DNA of 64,000 nt from Synchiropus splendidus (GCF_027744825.2 NC_071343.1:10494366-10558365), one strand, 5' to 3'; positions 11,976 to 24,300 are shown, counted from the stretch's first letter. Notes: a model not told the origin generated them from the sequence alone. Numbers and translations are program-made.

Positions 11976-14900
11976 ACTGGTGACTGGAGGTGCAGCAATC
12001 AGAAACAAGCCAGTGAAAACCCGAGAAAACCTTTCACCTCCACTCTGAAACAGGAAGTCGCACAGGAAATAGAACCATACTTGGAGGAATGAGGGATGAG
12101 GGACCAGCAGCAGTTCTACTTCTCTGCATGTCAGGACTGGCTGTTGAAAAAAAACCCTAAATCCTTATTGCCAACGTGCAGGTAAACTCAAAGATGGCGT
12201 CCACCGTCGACCATCTAATAGAAATTGCTCTGGCTGTAAATAAACGTCAAACATGTTCTCCAATTATTTCATCATCAAAAGTGAAATTGCTCCACGGAAA
12301 CCAACTCCATGGCGCTGATGTCCTTCAAGCCTCCTGGTGTGGCGATTCATCAGCAGCGGCTCATATTTCCACTGACACGTCTCTCTCCCTCAGTTGGAGG
12401 GAAATCAATGTGTGAGCTCAGAGTTATTTCTGGTCGGCCTGCAGCAGTCGGTGGCGCTGAGCGTCTGACTCAGTACGGAGTTTTCAGCTGTGATTCAGCG
12501 TAAAGCGTTTTGTGATGTGGTCCATTATTCAGCGACGTCTGCATTATTAAGCCGTCGACAACATGATGCTTGTGCATTTTTAATAAAAACACAACCCAAC
12601 TTTCCCCTGCCGGTTCTTGACTATTTTCATGTCCTGTGAAAAAATACCGAAAATAGTATAAATTTAGGGAAATTAAAAATAAAAAAGCCAGCATTATAAA
12701 CATTATTTTTTCATTTTACATATTGTTATCGAGGTCAAAATGAAAAAAAAAATGCAACTGATGCAAGAAGAAGTTAAGAAGTTTAGGGCAAAAAAATAGT
12801 ATTGTTTATTTGCTCATTGCTTATTTTTATGACCCTTCCCTGCTTCCACTCCTACTGTTTAGAATGATAAGTCATAAAGGTGCTTATTTATTGTTTCATA
12901 TTAAGAAAGTTGATGAGGCCAACATTTCCAGGGAGGTTCAGGAACCTCTCCTGTGGAGGGAGCTGCTTCAGAAAAGGTCAGTTTGCTCTCTTTGCAGGAC
13001 ATGTGGAGCAGCTGGTGACAGCTAGTCTGCAGCTCCTCAGAGGAGACAGTCGATGTCTCCACAGCTCCACTGACTCTCTCCAGCTAATGAGTCTCAAATG
13101 CCAGATATTTGGAGGCGTGATGGCCGACTGTCGAGGAGGAATGGTTCCTCATGAGAGACCTCACCTAAGCGATTCTGCAGACCTTGTGAAGCCTGCTGAA
13201 CCGTGGCAACATGTGGACTTTGTGAGGTATAAAATTGGAAATAAGGCGCTGACTAATAATGGAATCAAAGGTGTCTCTCTGTGAAATGGGCTGCTGCAGA
13301 TTTCGGTGCGCGACTTCAAACCAAGAAAATAAAAAAAGGAAGAGGTTTTGTTTGTTGCCTCAGCAGGCACCATAAGAACACTAACATCAAGGTTTGAATC
13401 AGTGATGGTCTCAAAGCCAACACTCGACCACACACTCTCAGAATCACATCAATTCTGTCTCCCTCTACTTCTCTAAAACCGTATTGCAGCTTCAAAAAGG
13501 TTTTAAATTAAAGTTCCATTTTTTAAAGAAAGGTACATAACTCTTCCCCCGACATTGTTGAGAGCAATAAATACTGAATGTCACTGCCAACAGAACATTA
13601 TTTACAGGAGTTTGTGGGAAACCGCAGCAGCAGGCGGCATGAAAAGGTTATTTAACTTTTAACAAATATGAAAAACTGTATTCTTTATATGATTTATGAG
13701 GCCAACAGAGAACCAAGGGGGACTGAAAAGCGCAGTTGATCTGGGAGTGAAGCCAGTGTACTGTTGTATAACGCTGTAAATAACCAACTTTGCTGAAGAG
13801 CGGACTCTGAGTTTGATTATTTTTTGGAAAATAGTGGGATTGTTTGTTGAATTCTCTGGACCGTCTCCTCCATCCGGGGCTGCTGAGTCCTCCATACGAC
13901 TTGAGGTGGCCAAAATAGATTTCATTTTCAAGGTCTCCTGAGGTTTGCTGTTGTTACTCAATGGAAAGTGATGGTTGTTTATCCCTGTAATAATATTGCG
14001 CGCCCCCTAGTGGCCCACGAGAGTTGCAGCAAAAAAAAGTTTTATTTTTCTTATTAAACTCGGCATGAGATAATTCAACATATAGCACATATGAAAGAAT
14101 ATATAAGGTCCTACAGCAGATGCTATAGAGAGGAGCTGTAGCCATGATCTCTGTGTGCCATGACTGAGATACATGCCGTCCTCCAGGTGGCGCCTGCTGG
14201 TGATGGTCAGTGTTCTGGTCACTGGAGCAGGCACTAGTCCAGCGCGCTGTGGCCCCTGCCACAGCCATTCTACGTCATCTTTTATGAACGCACAAGTGCC
14301 GTTCCTGCACTGTTTGGCTTTGTTCATAGGAAAAAGACAAAACCTCTTGTTCGGGTACTGGGTCGTCTCACCAGGGACGAGGCAGTTTGGAGGACGGCCA
14401 GGGAACACTCTGGCCCCCGCGTCACATTCTTGCATATTTCTTTTGGAGGCGGGCTGGATTGTTTTGTTTGGTCTCTTGTTATCGGTCCATCCGTCGCTCA
14501 CGAAGATGGAGAGGGGTCGTGTTGTCTGAGCTTTTTTTGCTGAGTCAGCAGACAGTTAGAAAACACCCGATTAACCTGACTGGAAATGGTGGGGGTGGAA
14601 TACCATCATGATGGGGTCATAATTGGACATGAAATATGACCAAGAGGACTATCTGATTGTTGACTAGTCACCGATTACCTCAACTATCACACTGGTGAAA
14701 GATATGTGTCCTTAACTGCGGTGGCTAAAAGATGCAAAACAAAACACACGATCATTAAAACAAAACCCCAAAAATCCGCCGTCGTAGCTCACGTCAAGGG
14801 TTTTCGGTACATTCTGTGTGTTTGTTTTAGTGATTGTACTTCATTATGTGAGTGTGTGTTGTGGTTTGTGAGTGTGTATTGTTTTGCAATTGTGTGTTTC

Positions 14901-15954
14901 GTAATGTGATTGTGTGTTATGTTGAGAGTTTTGTTTCCCGGCCACCATACTTAAGCCTCAGACATTTCTCCTCTTACAGCCTATTGTGCTGATGCCGTCA
15001 TCACCAGTGGACATAAAACCATCTGCAATATATTTCATAGTCAACTAAGTTGCAGCCCCACTATGCAAACATGCATAAATGAAAAAATGTAGGAGGCGTT
15101 TGAGATAAAAATGAAAAATTTCATTAAAATGAATATCACAAAAACTGGTTTCAGGGTTTAGCAAGATGAACAACCAAAATTAATTTTAAGCCAAGAATAG
15201 TTTTGGTTAAGAACAAATATTGATCAAAATATGTCCTAAATGTGTTTTTTTAATTCTAATACTGAAAGCCTTTAAAAAAAAGGGTGGTTAAATTGAAAAT
15301 GGATTTTTATGAATATTCCAAAATAGGTGAGATAGATAAGAGTTTTCTTTGCTTGGTAATAAAGTATTAGCCTTAATAAACAATCTGAATTAACTTCATA
15401 ATATACCATATTTCCATACATCGTCACGCAGACTAATTTGCTGTAGTTGCCTTTGAAACATCAAATGAAGAAGACTTAAAGCAAACCACTAAATTGATGA
15501 CATTTCTGGTTCATTTATCCCTCAATTTGCCGACTGCCATTCAGAAAGTGTTGAGCCTCTCTATCGCTCTGCACGGAAATAGCTTTATAAATGACTTTCA
15601 GATTCATCTGCTACGACCACGCTGACTGCTTCTCCCTGTGGATGAGTTTCGGCTGGATTCCGATTTTGCCGCTCCAGAGATACGGCGACCAGAGATTGTG
15701 AGTGACGCGGCGGCTTGACTAGCTGTCAGTCAACTGTCACAGAGTAGCGATAAGAGTGGCGAGTAGCGTTTACCGACTCGGCAAAAACATGAATGTCAAA
15801 GAGGCATGAGAGGAAGCGGTCATGTTGGAAGTGTCCTCCATGTTCAGGATCTCATCTAGTTGACAAGACAAGTCACGGTTAGCAACAACTGGCTATCGTT
15901 CGTTTTTTGTTTTTTTTTGTCATATCCATGGCAATTGTCAGTTACCCACTGCTT
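11976..15954. other. Non-coding stretch with GT-rich cryptic simple sequence
   Basis: No gene was recognised in about 4 kb. An open frame at 14173-14529 (plus, 118 codons) starts with a hydrophobic run that resembles a signal peptide, but the remainder has no known domain. A stretch with a pyrimidine tract and AG near 12993 is a possible splice acceptor without a partner. GT-rich cryptic simple sequence lies at about 14815-14920. Confidence 0.45.
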
Positions 15955-16178
15955 AGTCCTGTTGAAGGTTGCGGGTAGTGCTGGTGCCCACCCCGCGGTC
16001 ATTGAGCGAGAGGCAGGAATTTGAGTGTCTTAATTTCCTTCCACATGGGAGGTAACCGGAGTACAAGGAGGAAATCTTAGCAGGCACAGAGAGAACATAG
16101 AGCTGAGCACAGAGCTGGATTCGAACCCTGAACCATCTTGCTGAGAGATAGCAATGCTAACCATCGCACCACTGTTGC
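15955..16178 (-). mobile_element. V-SINE/DANA-like tRNA-derived SINE, degraded
   Basis: Read on the minus strand, the element starts with a tRNA-like head: GTGGTGCGATGGTTAGCA resembles the A-box region and GGTTCGAATCC is a good B box. The body follows, ending in the GCGAGAGGC and GGGTGG boxes seen in teleost repeats of this kind. The body has internal deletions. RNA polymerase III would have transcribed the ancestral element from the A and B boxes. It is not a functional tRNA gene, because no acceptor stem can be formed. Confidence 0.65.
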
Positions 16179-16770
16179 ACTCATTCAGTCCATTTTTGCA
16201 AGTAACAATCCAAAGCTACATTTCCTGTTTTGATGCTTTTTCCCTCCAGTCAACTTTGTGAAATGATACCGCTCATTTAGAATTTACAACTTTTGGTGGC
16301 ATCAAAATTGAGAACATATTCTCCAAAATGGAATAGATCAGAAAGGCTGACGTGAATTCTGGCTGTTAGCCAGCATCTTAAAAAAAAATATTTTGCAGAG
16401 AGGAAAGAATTATGGCAGGTGAACATTACAATATGTTATTAAAGGTGTGTGAGTGAACTCCGGAAGAACAATTGGCTCCCAATGGTTCTCATCCCAACAG
16501 GGAGAGTCCCCTGTCAGACACACACAGAAACCTGTTTTGTTTCTGAAACACATCAGATTGATACTCTGTGTGTGAAAAGCTGAAACTTTCAGACTGCAAA
16601 GTTGAAACTGCAGCTGTGTCTGTATCGATGGTTAGCAGGCAGCTATTCATTACAGCTTACAAAATGGTAGCAGCTCGTTTCCTGTTATTTTATGACAAAA
16701 AGAACAATAACTGCAGTGTTATTCATTTGGTTTCACCACTGACAAAGAGATGAGCTGCTACAGTATCTCC
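16179..16770. other. Non-coding stretch, no gene recognised
   Basis: Nothing identifiable is seen between the SINE relic and the LTR-like insertion. Confidence 0.45.
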
Positions 16771-17170
16771 AAACCTGTCACGTCCGCACTTTATTCTTTC
16801 TGTTTATTGTTGTATTTCTGCTGCATTCTGTCCTGTGCTTTTATTTTCTTACTCCCGATTGCTGTTTCCGTTTCCTGTCTCCTCTCCATCTTTACAGGCA
16901 ACGCAACTGGCGCTCGTCTCGCCATCAGTCCTTCCACGGATAAATTCCCTCTGACGCCAGCTACGTTTGCCAGATGGTAGTTTCTGGCCCCATTAAGGTA
17001 ATACTCTTTCCAGACTTCCGTGTTCTCGCTCTCGTCCCTGACCTTTTCTCTTTCAGCCGTAACCTTGGTCACTCGTTCCTCCTCGCTCCACTTTCGTTTC
17101 TCTCTGTGACTCCATTCAGTCCGTTTGTGAACTGTTATTTAAAAGTCTCACTTTTTAGTTATAGCGCCGT

Positions 17171-17205
<35 letters not shown>

Positions 17206-17510
17206 ACCACCACTGTGCGCTTTTTGTTTATTGTCTCCTCCTGAGCTTGACTCCAAGTGTGTTTTCTGTTCTCCCAGTTTCAGGCTTGTAATTCTAATTC
17301 GCCTCTCTTGTTGTTTCAGATTCTACCCCAGTCCCTGCGTGTTGTTCCCAGTCCGCGTTTTGGTTCCTGGCGTCTTTAGTTATTATTTGTCCGTGTAACT
17401 ATTATTTTGTTCCATTGATTAAATCTTGTTATTTAACCGTGTGTCCCGTGTCCTCTGTCGACGAACACTTTCTGCACTTGGGTCCATTCCTCCGCCATCA
17501 TGACAAAACC
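16771..17510 (+). mobile_element. Probable solo LTR with 5-bp target-site duplication
   Basis: The 730-bp insert 16776-17505 starts TGTCACG and ends CATGACA, giving the TG...CA ends and short inverted termini of a long terminal repeat. It is flanked on both sides by AAACC (16771-16775 and 17506-17510), a 5-bp target-site duplication typical of Gypsy- or ERV-like integration. A TATA-like TATTTAAAAG lies near 17138 and a polyadenylation-type ATTAAA at 17418-17423, which fits a U3-R-U5 order on the plus strand. A (GT)15 microsatellite lies inside. No internal gag or pol sequence is present, so recombination between two LTRs probably removed it. Open frames inside read as random sequence. Confidence 0.7.
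17174..17203. repeat. (GT)15 microsatellite
   Basis: About fifteen uninterrupted GT units lie inside the solo-LTR candidate. Confidence 0.95.
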
Positions 17511-18057
17511 GAGTTTCAGCCCAAGAAACTTGGGAAGTTCTCTCAATTTCAGAATGGCACTGCAGAGGTTAGTGCATGTTTTGGCTCAGTTTTGGCTTGA
17601 AACTAGTTACCGTGGTTGAAATGAAGCGAATACCTGGTGGCATCTAAAGGCCTCTTCACTGAGCAGGCCTGTGACTGGTCAAAAATTCCCTCAGCAGGAG
17701 GGTATTCTGTCTTTTTCAAAGCTTAATAACTGAGCCCTGGAGATATGCAGAGGGTTGTTTTTGACAGAATACTTGAATTATTACTCAATAACACCAAGAA
17801 ACCCCTAGAGATTTCAGCTTCAATGACACACCAAGCTGCGCAGAAGGACACATGGGAAGACTTCACCATCGCTGTTAGCTTTATTTTACACTTGAGAATA
17901 AATGTAGTGGTGAGAGTGACAATATTTACCATTCAGTTTAACTTTTTTTATTGTTGTATTGTCAGCAGCATGCAGTGGTCAGTGACCAGATCACAATGCA
18001 GAGGGAAATGGCACTTCATAAATGTCAGAATTAACCAGCATATAGAACATAATAAAC
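17511..18057. other. Non-coding stretch, no gene recognised
   Basis: No recognised features. An open frame that starts at 17745 on the plus strand runs antisense into the adjacent LINE and is not a gene. Confidence 0.45.
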
Positions 18058-18725
18058 ATGACACGACCTTTCTTCTTCTGCCGCTTATCCGGGGTCGGGT
18101 CGCGGAGGCAGCATTCGGAGCAAGGAAGCCCAAACTTCCCGATCCGCACAAACCTCATCCAGCTCCTCCCGGAGGATCCCGAGGCGTTCCCAGGCCAGAC
18201 ATCATCTCTAGGACATGCCCGGAACACCTCCCCAGGGAGGTGTCCAGGGGGCATCCGGATCAGATGACCGAGCCACCTCAGCTGGTTCCTCTCGATGTGG
18301 AGGAGCAGCGGCTCCACCCCGAGCTCCTCCCGGATGACAGAACTCCTCACCCTATGTCGAAGGGTGCGCCCAGCCACTCTGCGGAGGAAACTCCCTAAGA
18401 CCCCGAGATACTTAAACTCCACCACTTGGGGCAAGAACTCTCCACCGACAAGTAGAGAGCAAGCCCCCTTATTCTGGTCGAGAACCATGGCCTCAGACTT
18501 GGAGGTGCTGATCCTCATCCCGGCTGTCTCACACTCGGCTGCAAACCGCCCCAGCGCATGCTGAAGGTCCCGGTCCGATGAGGCCAGCAGAACAACATCG
18601 TCCGCAAATAGCAGAGATGAAATTCTGTGGTTCCCGAACCGGATCCCCTCCGACCCCTGGCTGCGCCTAGAAATTCTGTCCATAAAAGTAATGAACAGAA
18701 CCGGTGACAAAGGGCAGCCCTGGCA
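18058..18725 (-). mobile_element. 5'-truncated, internally deleted RTE-type LINE
   Basis: The minus strand encodes part of an RTE-type (Rex3/Expander-like) reverse transcriptase: QGCPLSPVLF near 18722, then the catalytic FADD at 18597-18608 within SLLFADDVVLLASS, then VEFKYLGVL. At about 18395 the frame jumps directly to SFLRRVAGRTLRHRVRSSVI and QLRWLGHLIRMPPG. Family members carry roughly 80 residues between these blocks, so an in-frame deletion is inferred. After FRACP the frame is lost and the tail ends with the plus-strand CTTCTGCCGCTTATCCGGGG near 18070. The endonuclease and N-terminal part are missing. It is inactive. It differs in sequence from the RTE-like ends at 5.9 and 32.5 kb. Confidence 0.85.
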
Positions 18726-19168
18726 TAAGAAACATATGAAAAGCAAATCCCTGGGGCCAACAGCCCTCAGCCCTTTTCCTGTGTTTTCATGACATGCCAC
18801 TGAAGAGGACATTTCTGTGACCCTTCCTCGAACCACATGGTGGAATCAGTCCAACAAATGACTGAAACTAAGTTTGAAATCTAATCAAGTATATTTATAT
18901 GCTGCAATTAAACTTTAACCGCTCAGAGATCACGCTCATAAAATACCATTACAGCCAACCATGACTGCCTGTGATCCTTTAAAAAAACAATTCTCAATTC
19001 TACTTTATCCTGCATCACATTATTACCAAGCGAAGTGACTGTCACTCACATCCTCCAAATAAATATTTTCTCTGCCTCAAAAAACAAAACAAAGGAGCTT
19101 ATATCAGCACACCTCGACCCACAGGGCTGATGACAAACTGCAGGCAAGGTAATGACATTGTAATAATG

Positions 19169-19169
<1 letters not shown>

Positions 19170-19206
<37 letters not shown>

Positions 19207-19231
19207 AATAATAATAATAATAATAATAATA
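19170..19231. repeat. Compound (AAC)n/(AAT)n microsatellite
   Basis: About eleven AAC units (19170-19203) switch directly into about nine AAT units (19204-19231). A single base change followed by slippage explains the switch. Confidence 0.95.
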
Positions 19232-19465
19232 GACAGTGCTGCAGCTTGTGCTGCAGCGATTGTTTCTTAGGTTTATTGTGTCACTTCCCTGTGATTTCAA
19301 ATGAAAGAACCATTGAAAGCGAATTTTATTGTGTGCAACTGATGCCTGAAAAAAAAAATCTTTTCATGCTTCTTCTTTCAAGAAGGTGAGTAGGCAACCC
19401 GGCGAGGAAGAAGGTCATACTGTATGTTCAACTCTTGGAGTGAACCTGTGTCCTGTGTTTGGAGC

Positions 19466-19530
19466 CTGTTCTCCGGGGCTTGCGTGGGTTTCCTGTCCAA
19501 CAGTCTGAAACATACCGAGGTAAACTGAAC
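19466..19530 (+). mobile_element. V-SINE/DANA-like SINE fragment
   Basis: TGTTCTCC, then GCTTGCGTGGGTTTCCTGTCC, AACAGTCTGAAACATACC and GTAAACTGAAC follow the order of the DANA-type SINE body with an internal deletion. The tRNA head is missing. Assignment is from memory of the family consensus. Confidence 0.45.
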
Positions 19531-20067
19531 TGTTTCATAGCTACTGTATTACTGCATAATAACGGGAGGGTGGTGATCTCTACCTCCATCAGTTTCACGT
19601 GTTGTCAAAGCTCTTCATGTTTCGACCAGGAAGCTGTTTACAGGAAGCTGCATCCTGTCCGTCCCCACATCTTTTCTATTGCCTAAACAAACCCAAAAGA
19701 ATTTGATGACCTCTAAAACTGCTTTGTGAGTTCATGACGTCGCATGATTCATCACCACAGAAGCATTTGAAATGCAGAAAACTGCATCTCAGGAGCCCTT
19801 TGAGGCAGACAAGTCCGGCTGCTGCTTATTATCCCTTGCTTTGTCATGGTAAAATGTCCTTTGAGTCCACTCTGATTTCAAGCTATCTGTCTTGACAGCT
19901 CTCTCAGCGACACATCCGTCGCCTGTGGAAGGAGAAATTACTTCTCATTGACCAGCAGAGAGATGGCTGTGAACCAGGAAGGCTAATGTGAAGGTGCTGT
20001 TATTGAAGATGTTGACAATGTAGTTTTATTCTCTGTATGTTTTAGAGTGAAGCACCACGATTCAAGG

Positions 20068-20247
20068 TTCAGGTTTCATGAAACACTGTCCTCATATTCA
20101 GAGCTCAGTAGGTGGTGGTCTTGGCCTAAAAATGATGTGAGTTACATGGAAATATTTGTTTGAACCAAAAGATTTTAGTGAGAGCGCCACCTAGTGGGCT
20201 CTGAAAATGAGTGCACTGTTTCGTGAAGCCTCAACAGCCCTTCACTA
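20068..20247 (+). mobile_element. Palindromic MITE, copy 4
   Basis: The left arm has TTTCATGAAACACTGTCCTC and the right arm GAGTGCACTGTTTCGTGAAG followed by CCTC. The middle has AATGATGTGAG. The inner boxes GTAGGTGG and CCACCTAGTGGGCTC are clear. The outermost bases on the left have decayed. Confidence 0.75.
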
Positions 20248-20907
20248 CCCCTACTTCCAACATCAGCGGCGAATACAACAACACAACAGAAGAAGAAAAA
20301 AAAGAGCAAATGCTTGCAAATTCATAGACACAACACACAAACAAACATGAATGGCACTGAAACATTCACTGAAACACACTCTCAGCAACGGCATAAATTG
20401 GAATCATTGGAATCCACACAAGACGACACCAAGACATGTAATTACACACACTTGTGCACTCCCCAAAATCACGCCTTGATCCCCTGCTTTAACCAACACA
20501 TCCTTACTCCCATGGCGTAATATGTTGAAGTTGGGAAAGCCGAGTGAGGATGGGTTGTTCGAGATGATATAGAGACGAAACATGGTCGAGTCTGAGACAA
20601 GATGGAAGCCTTGAAAATGTGTTCTCTGGTTGAGTGACGGTCTCGAGTACTACACCACATACCAGAGAGTCAAACCACATCCAAATTTATAGGACCCGAC
20701 AGCCATGCCCACCTCAATACACACTGCCTGACATTCATCTCAAAACACCTCCCCGTTCCAACGTACACCTAAAAAACACTATCAGTCACCATGTCCAACA
20801 CAACCTCATGGACCGACATCCGCATTCATACAGCTTGCAGTCATGAGGTTGACACCCATATCCTGCTGAGAGGAGACCACGGACCAGAACCAGAGTCATA
20901 TGTTGAT
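20248..20907. other. Non-coding, AC-rich stretch
   Basis: AC-rich cryptic simple sequence, no gene. A short block near 20510-20540 (CATGGCGTAATATGTTGAAG then TTGGG) resembles 35847-35873 and may be a relic of an unidentified dispersed repeat. Confidence 0.4.
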
Positions 20908-21228
20908 GTAGTAGAACACAGGTGGGCAGTTAAATTTCCTAGCACAAATATCGATGAAATATTAAAAGGAAATTAATTTCAAAATATAGTTGCAATATTC
21001 TTTCAATGTATTTTGAGGAACAAAAATACGTTTTTGTTTTTAGTCCTGAACATGTTATAATTACTGTTGAAATAGAAATGCTAAGAAAGAAGACAAAAAT
21101 AGTCAGAAAAAAAAAAAAAAAACTACGACTACTTATCAGTTGTATAGTTTTAGTCTGAGGGCCGCAAAAACACAGGCAAAGGGCTGCATATGGCCCCTGG
21201 GCCGCACTTTGCCCAGGTCTGTAGTAGA
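20908..21228. mobile_element. hAT-like non-autonomous element with 8-bp duplication
   Basis: A 305-bp insert (20916-21220) is bounded by the exact 8-bp direct repeat GTAGTAGA at 20908-20915 and 21221-21228. Eight-base duplications are characteristic of hAT transposition. The left end begins ACACAGGTGGGCAGT and the right end, in reverse complement, AGACCTGGGCAAAGTGCGGC, so both ends share a GGGCA box. The right end contains the GGGCCGCACTTTGCCCAGG pattern common among vertebrate hAT relatives. The interior is AT-rich with no transposase frame. Confidence 0.7.
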
Positions 21229-23849
21229 TGTTGGGATTCGGGAGGTTTTAAATAATCAGCAAAAGCGACAACAAAAAAGTGGATAGGTTCAACCCCAGAA
21301 AAGAGCAGTCCAGAAATCAGCGTCGCCTCAGTCGGAGGCTTTGCTGGTGTGCGCATAAGTGGGAAAGAGAAACTGACAAAGAAACAGCCACGAAGCTGCA
21401 AACCAACACATCACAAATTCATAGAGTCAAACAATACGAAGACGTTTCTCAACGCTCAGATTTTATTCATGGTGAAAGACTGCATTCTCTGTTATTTGAA
21501 AACATTTTCAGGTGTGAAATTGAAAGCCTTTCTCTTTCGTTTTCCGCTGACCCACTTTATCCACGTCCATGTGTTCCGCCGTCTCGTGGTGAAGACACAG
21601 TCGGTCGCAGACTGAGATTTAGAGCTTAGTCACAGGTAAATTTGTTTCCGGGCTGCTATTAAATCAATTTAACGGTCAGCAGACGAGGAGAAAGGAAATG
21701 TATAAACGCCTCTGCTGCAATTTTATTCAGTCATACAGTCTTTGAAGGATGAGTGAGTCCTATATAGAAATAAATAAACACCAACAGGAAAGACTTCCAT
21801 TTCTGGAGCTATACCTGAAGGTCAGTGGTCACTCAAGGTGCCACAGAGGGAAAAGTTCAGTGGTACTGTGTTGCTAAAGATCAGGACACCCAGGGCTGTA
21901 GATAGATGGGGTGTTGGTTGACAACTTTATGAAGTAGAAAAAAAAAAAACCTTTCGCTTTGCCAAACTTCACCTGAAATACTGCGGTTGAAGAATGAAAT
22001 TCTTTTATGTATCGATCTCATTTTCAGTGGCTAAAGATCAGTCTAGGGAGACGCACAATCTTTCACTTTCCACTACTGGTAAGTATTTTTGAGCTTTCAG
22101 TTCAGTAGAAACACTTGGATTCCAAAAGTGCTTTTTTTTTCAGTGAGCTCTCGAGAGCTCTCTAAATCCAGAGGCTTCATGTACTCAGTTGTTGAACAGT
22201 AAAGAATGAACTCATCCTGTGAAGGTTTGACGCTGTGATGGAGCATTATACCTGTTGGCACAGTGGAGTATTGGCAGCGTTTGGTTACAACATCTACAAG
22301 ACACCGCTGCTCATGTTTAGCAACCCAAACTTCCACATGAAGTGCAGACTGCTCCTTCCTGCAGTGGTGTCCATCTGGTTTGCTGTTGACCTTCCTCTTT
22401 TGTGATTGTGTTCACTATTTCAATCTCATGCACTGGTATGTGTTGAATACCAGCACGGCATCTGCCCACCGTTCCTCTTTATTCCACCTTGTTGTCATCG
22501 CTGTGCAGCCCCTGATGTTTTTAGAGAACGTCTGAGGATGGGATGTTGAGTCTGGATCAGAGGTAACACAGTAAAAGGAACGGAGAGGGAACACTGCCCC
22601 GAGGAGCCCAGAGGCTTATGAGCAATGGACTTCAATTTTTCAAAATCATTTATTTGTGCTCCCAAAAATATTTTTCAGAAATGTATTTGTAACAATGCAA
22701 TTTTTATTATTTTTTTTTTTTTACAAATGAACCAAAGGAAAAAATAACAAACTAAAAACAGCAATAGTAATAATCATAATAGGACTTACAATATTGCATA
22801 ACAAATACTAAGAGTGAAAGTGAATGTGCTGTATTTCCTGTGGGAACCAATGCGTTCAGATATGATATTTCTTCCCCCCTGCTTCAAACTCATGGCTTCA
22901 TCATGCTGAGCTGAAAATAACCTGATGATGTCCAACAGTCTATATGTGAGTGCAAAAGCATGTAAGAGCTTCAAAGTCAACACCGGAGTCGCACGTACGA
23001 CCTCATTAGGGGAGTCATGCAGAAACAAATTTCATGCATCACGCTCGAGATACTACCATCAACGGAGAGAGTCATCGGCCACTGCTGTGGAGAAACACCC
23101 TCGGAACATTATAGACGCGCATCGTAAACTGTTTTAAATGCACGCTGTGGCTTTGCGTTGCTCATGGGCAGTCATGAGGAAAGAGCTGTGCTGTACTTTC
23201 AGGGGGCTGCCCGCTGGGATTCCTTCATTCTTGGCATGACTGGAGAAGAAGACTTCTTTGTTCGGTGTCTCGTTTTTCAATATGAAATTTGATTTATTTT
23301 GATTTGTTTCTTTTGTTTCTTTTGGGATTAAGGTTCCGGCGTCTTTCTTCCCAGCTTCAATGTCATACATAACTTGACATCATGTCAAGAATCATATTCT
23401 TCTTATCAAGTTATTTAGATGGAAATATGGGGCCAGCCCTATCCACCTCCTGCTGTGCCACTCGGCACCTCTGCCTTCAAAGCTGAGTCCCCCACTTTGG
23501 CCAGATGGGGGCAGTGTGCACAATAGTGTTGCTACAGTAGAGGTCATTGAACACTTTTGCTACGGTTAAAACCTCAGCGTAATTGCGTCTCTTGTTGGCC
23601 CGGTTCCTTCCAGGCTCTGTTTCCGCCGGGCCTCATCATCTCCTGCATCTTGAGCCAAGTTGTCACACTGTCACACTTCCCACTGTGCACTTGCTAAAAT
23701 AGTTTGGGATGAAATCCACCTCTGCAGGCAGACTCCAGTCTGAGGTCAAAGCTGAGTTCACTGATGTTTACATCTTTGATTTTGGAGCAGAATAGACTTC
23801 GAACCCAGTCAAAGTTTCTCCTACCTGACATAGCTCAGATGGTGGGAGG
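21229..23849. other. Non-coding stretch, no gene recognised
   Basis: About 2.6 kb with no recognisable exon or transposon. A 16-bp perfect palindrome, GAGCTCTCGAGAGCTC, lies at 22145-22160. Confidence 0.45.
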
Positions 23850-24029
23850 GTGATGGGTTTATGAGGCTTCACGAAACAGTGTGAGAGCCTGCTGGACGGC
23901 ACTTGTTGCTCTAAAATCTTTATATTTGGACAACCATTTCAATGACACCTCCCATAATTATTAGACCAACAGCGCCACCTACTGAGCTCTGAATGTAAGG
24001 GCAATGTTTCTGAAGCCTGATCAGCCAAT
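23850..24029 (-). mobile_element. Palindromic MITE, copy 5
   Basis: It begins GTGATGGGTTTATGAGGC and ends with a decayed right arm (GCAATGTTTCTGAAGCCTGA). The middle motif TTTCAATGACACCTCCCATA and the GCGCCACCTACTGAGCTCTG box identify the family. Part of the left arm between the GTG and the CTGGACGGC box is deleted. Confidence 0.75.
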
Positions 24030-24300
24030 TCAACCCAACATCCTAATGTGTTTGTTTCATTGTATCCCTGAGCAAGACACCGGTCCCCTGTCTTGAGGCA
24101 GGCTTGGAAAAAAAAAAAAATTAAGGTGAGACATATGGTCATAAGTTATCCATTAATCGACTTTTATTTTCATGTTTCATACTGAGTTTGAATTTTTTAA
24201 ACATCATTAAACAAAGTGATTTTACATTTTAGGATGTCACACTAGTCTGTGAGTACAGGTGGGTTTTATTGGTAGTTCGATTCAAGGCGCTACTTCGAAT

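Larger units (their letters stand above)
18726..20067. other. Non-coding stretch with microsatellite and SINE fragment
   Basis: Apart from the compound microsatellite and the SINE fragment listed separately, no gene or transposon is recognised. Confidence 0.45.

Noticed and set aside
14173..14529. 118-codon frame with signal-peptide-like start
   Set aside because: Only the hydrophobic start is suggestive; the rest has no recognisable domain and there is no promoter, splice or repeat support.
16100..16178. tRNA gene on the minus strand (good B box GGTTCGAATCC)
   Set aside because: The sequence is the head of a degraded V-SINE-like element and cannot form a tRNA acceptor stem.
16750..16980. 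Membrane-protein-like open frame (76 codons)
   Set aside because: It lies mostly inside the solo LTR candidate, whose CT-rich DNA gives hydrophobic residues by composition.
17745..18398. 217-codon open frame on the plus strand
   Set aside because: Its second half is antisense to the RTE LINE, where GC-rich coding DNA keeps the opposite frame open; no domain is seen.
19046..19300. Frame with long Tyr and Cys runs
   Set aside because: It is the reverse translation of the AAC/AAT microsatellite.
22145..22160. GAGCTCTCGAGAGCTC palindrome as a regulatory site
   Set aside because: A 16-bp palindrome built of GAGCTC and TCGA can arise by chance in this length of sequence, and nothing around it supports a function.
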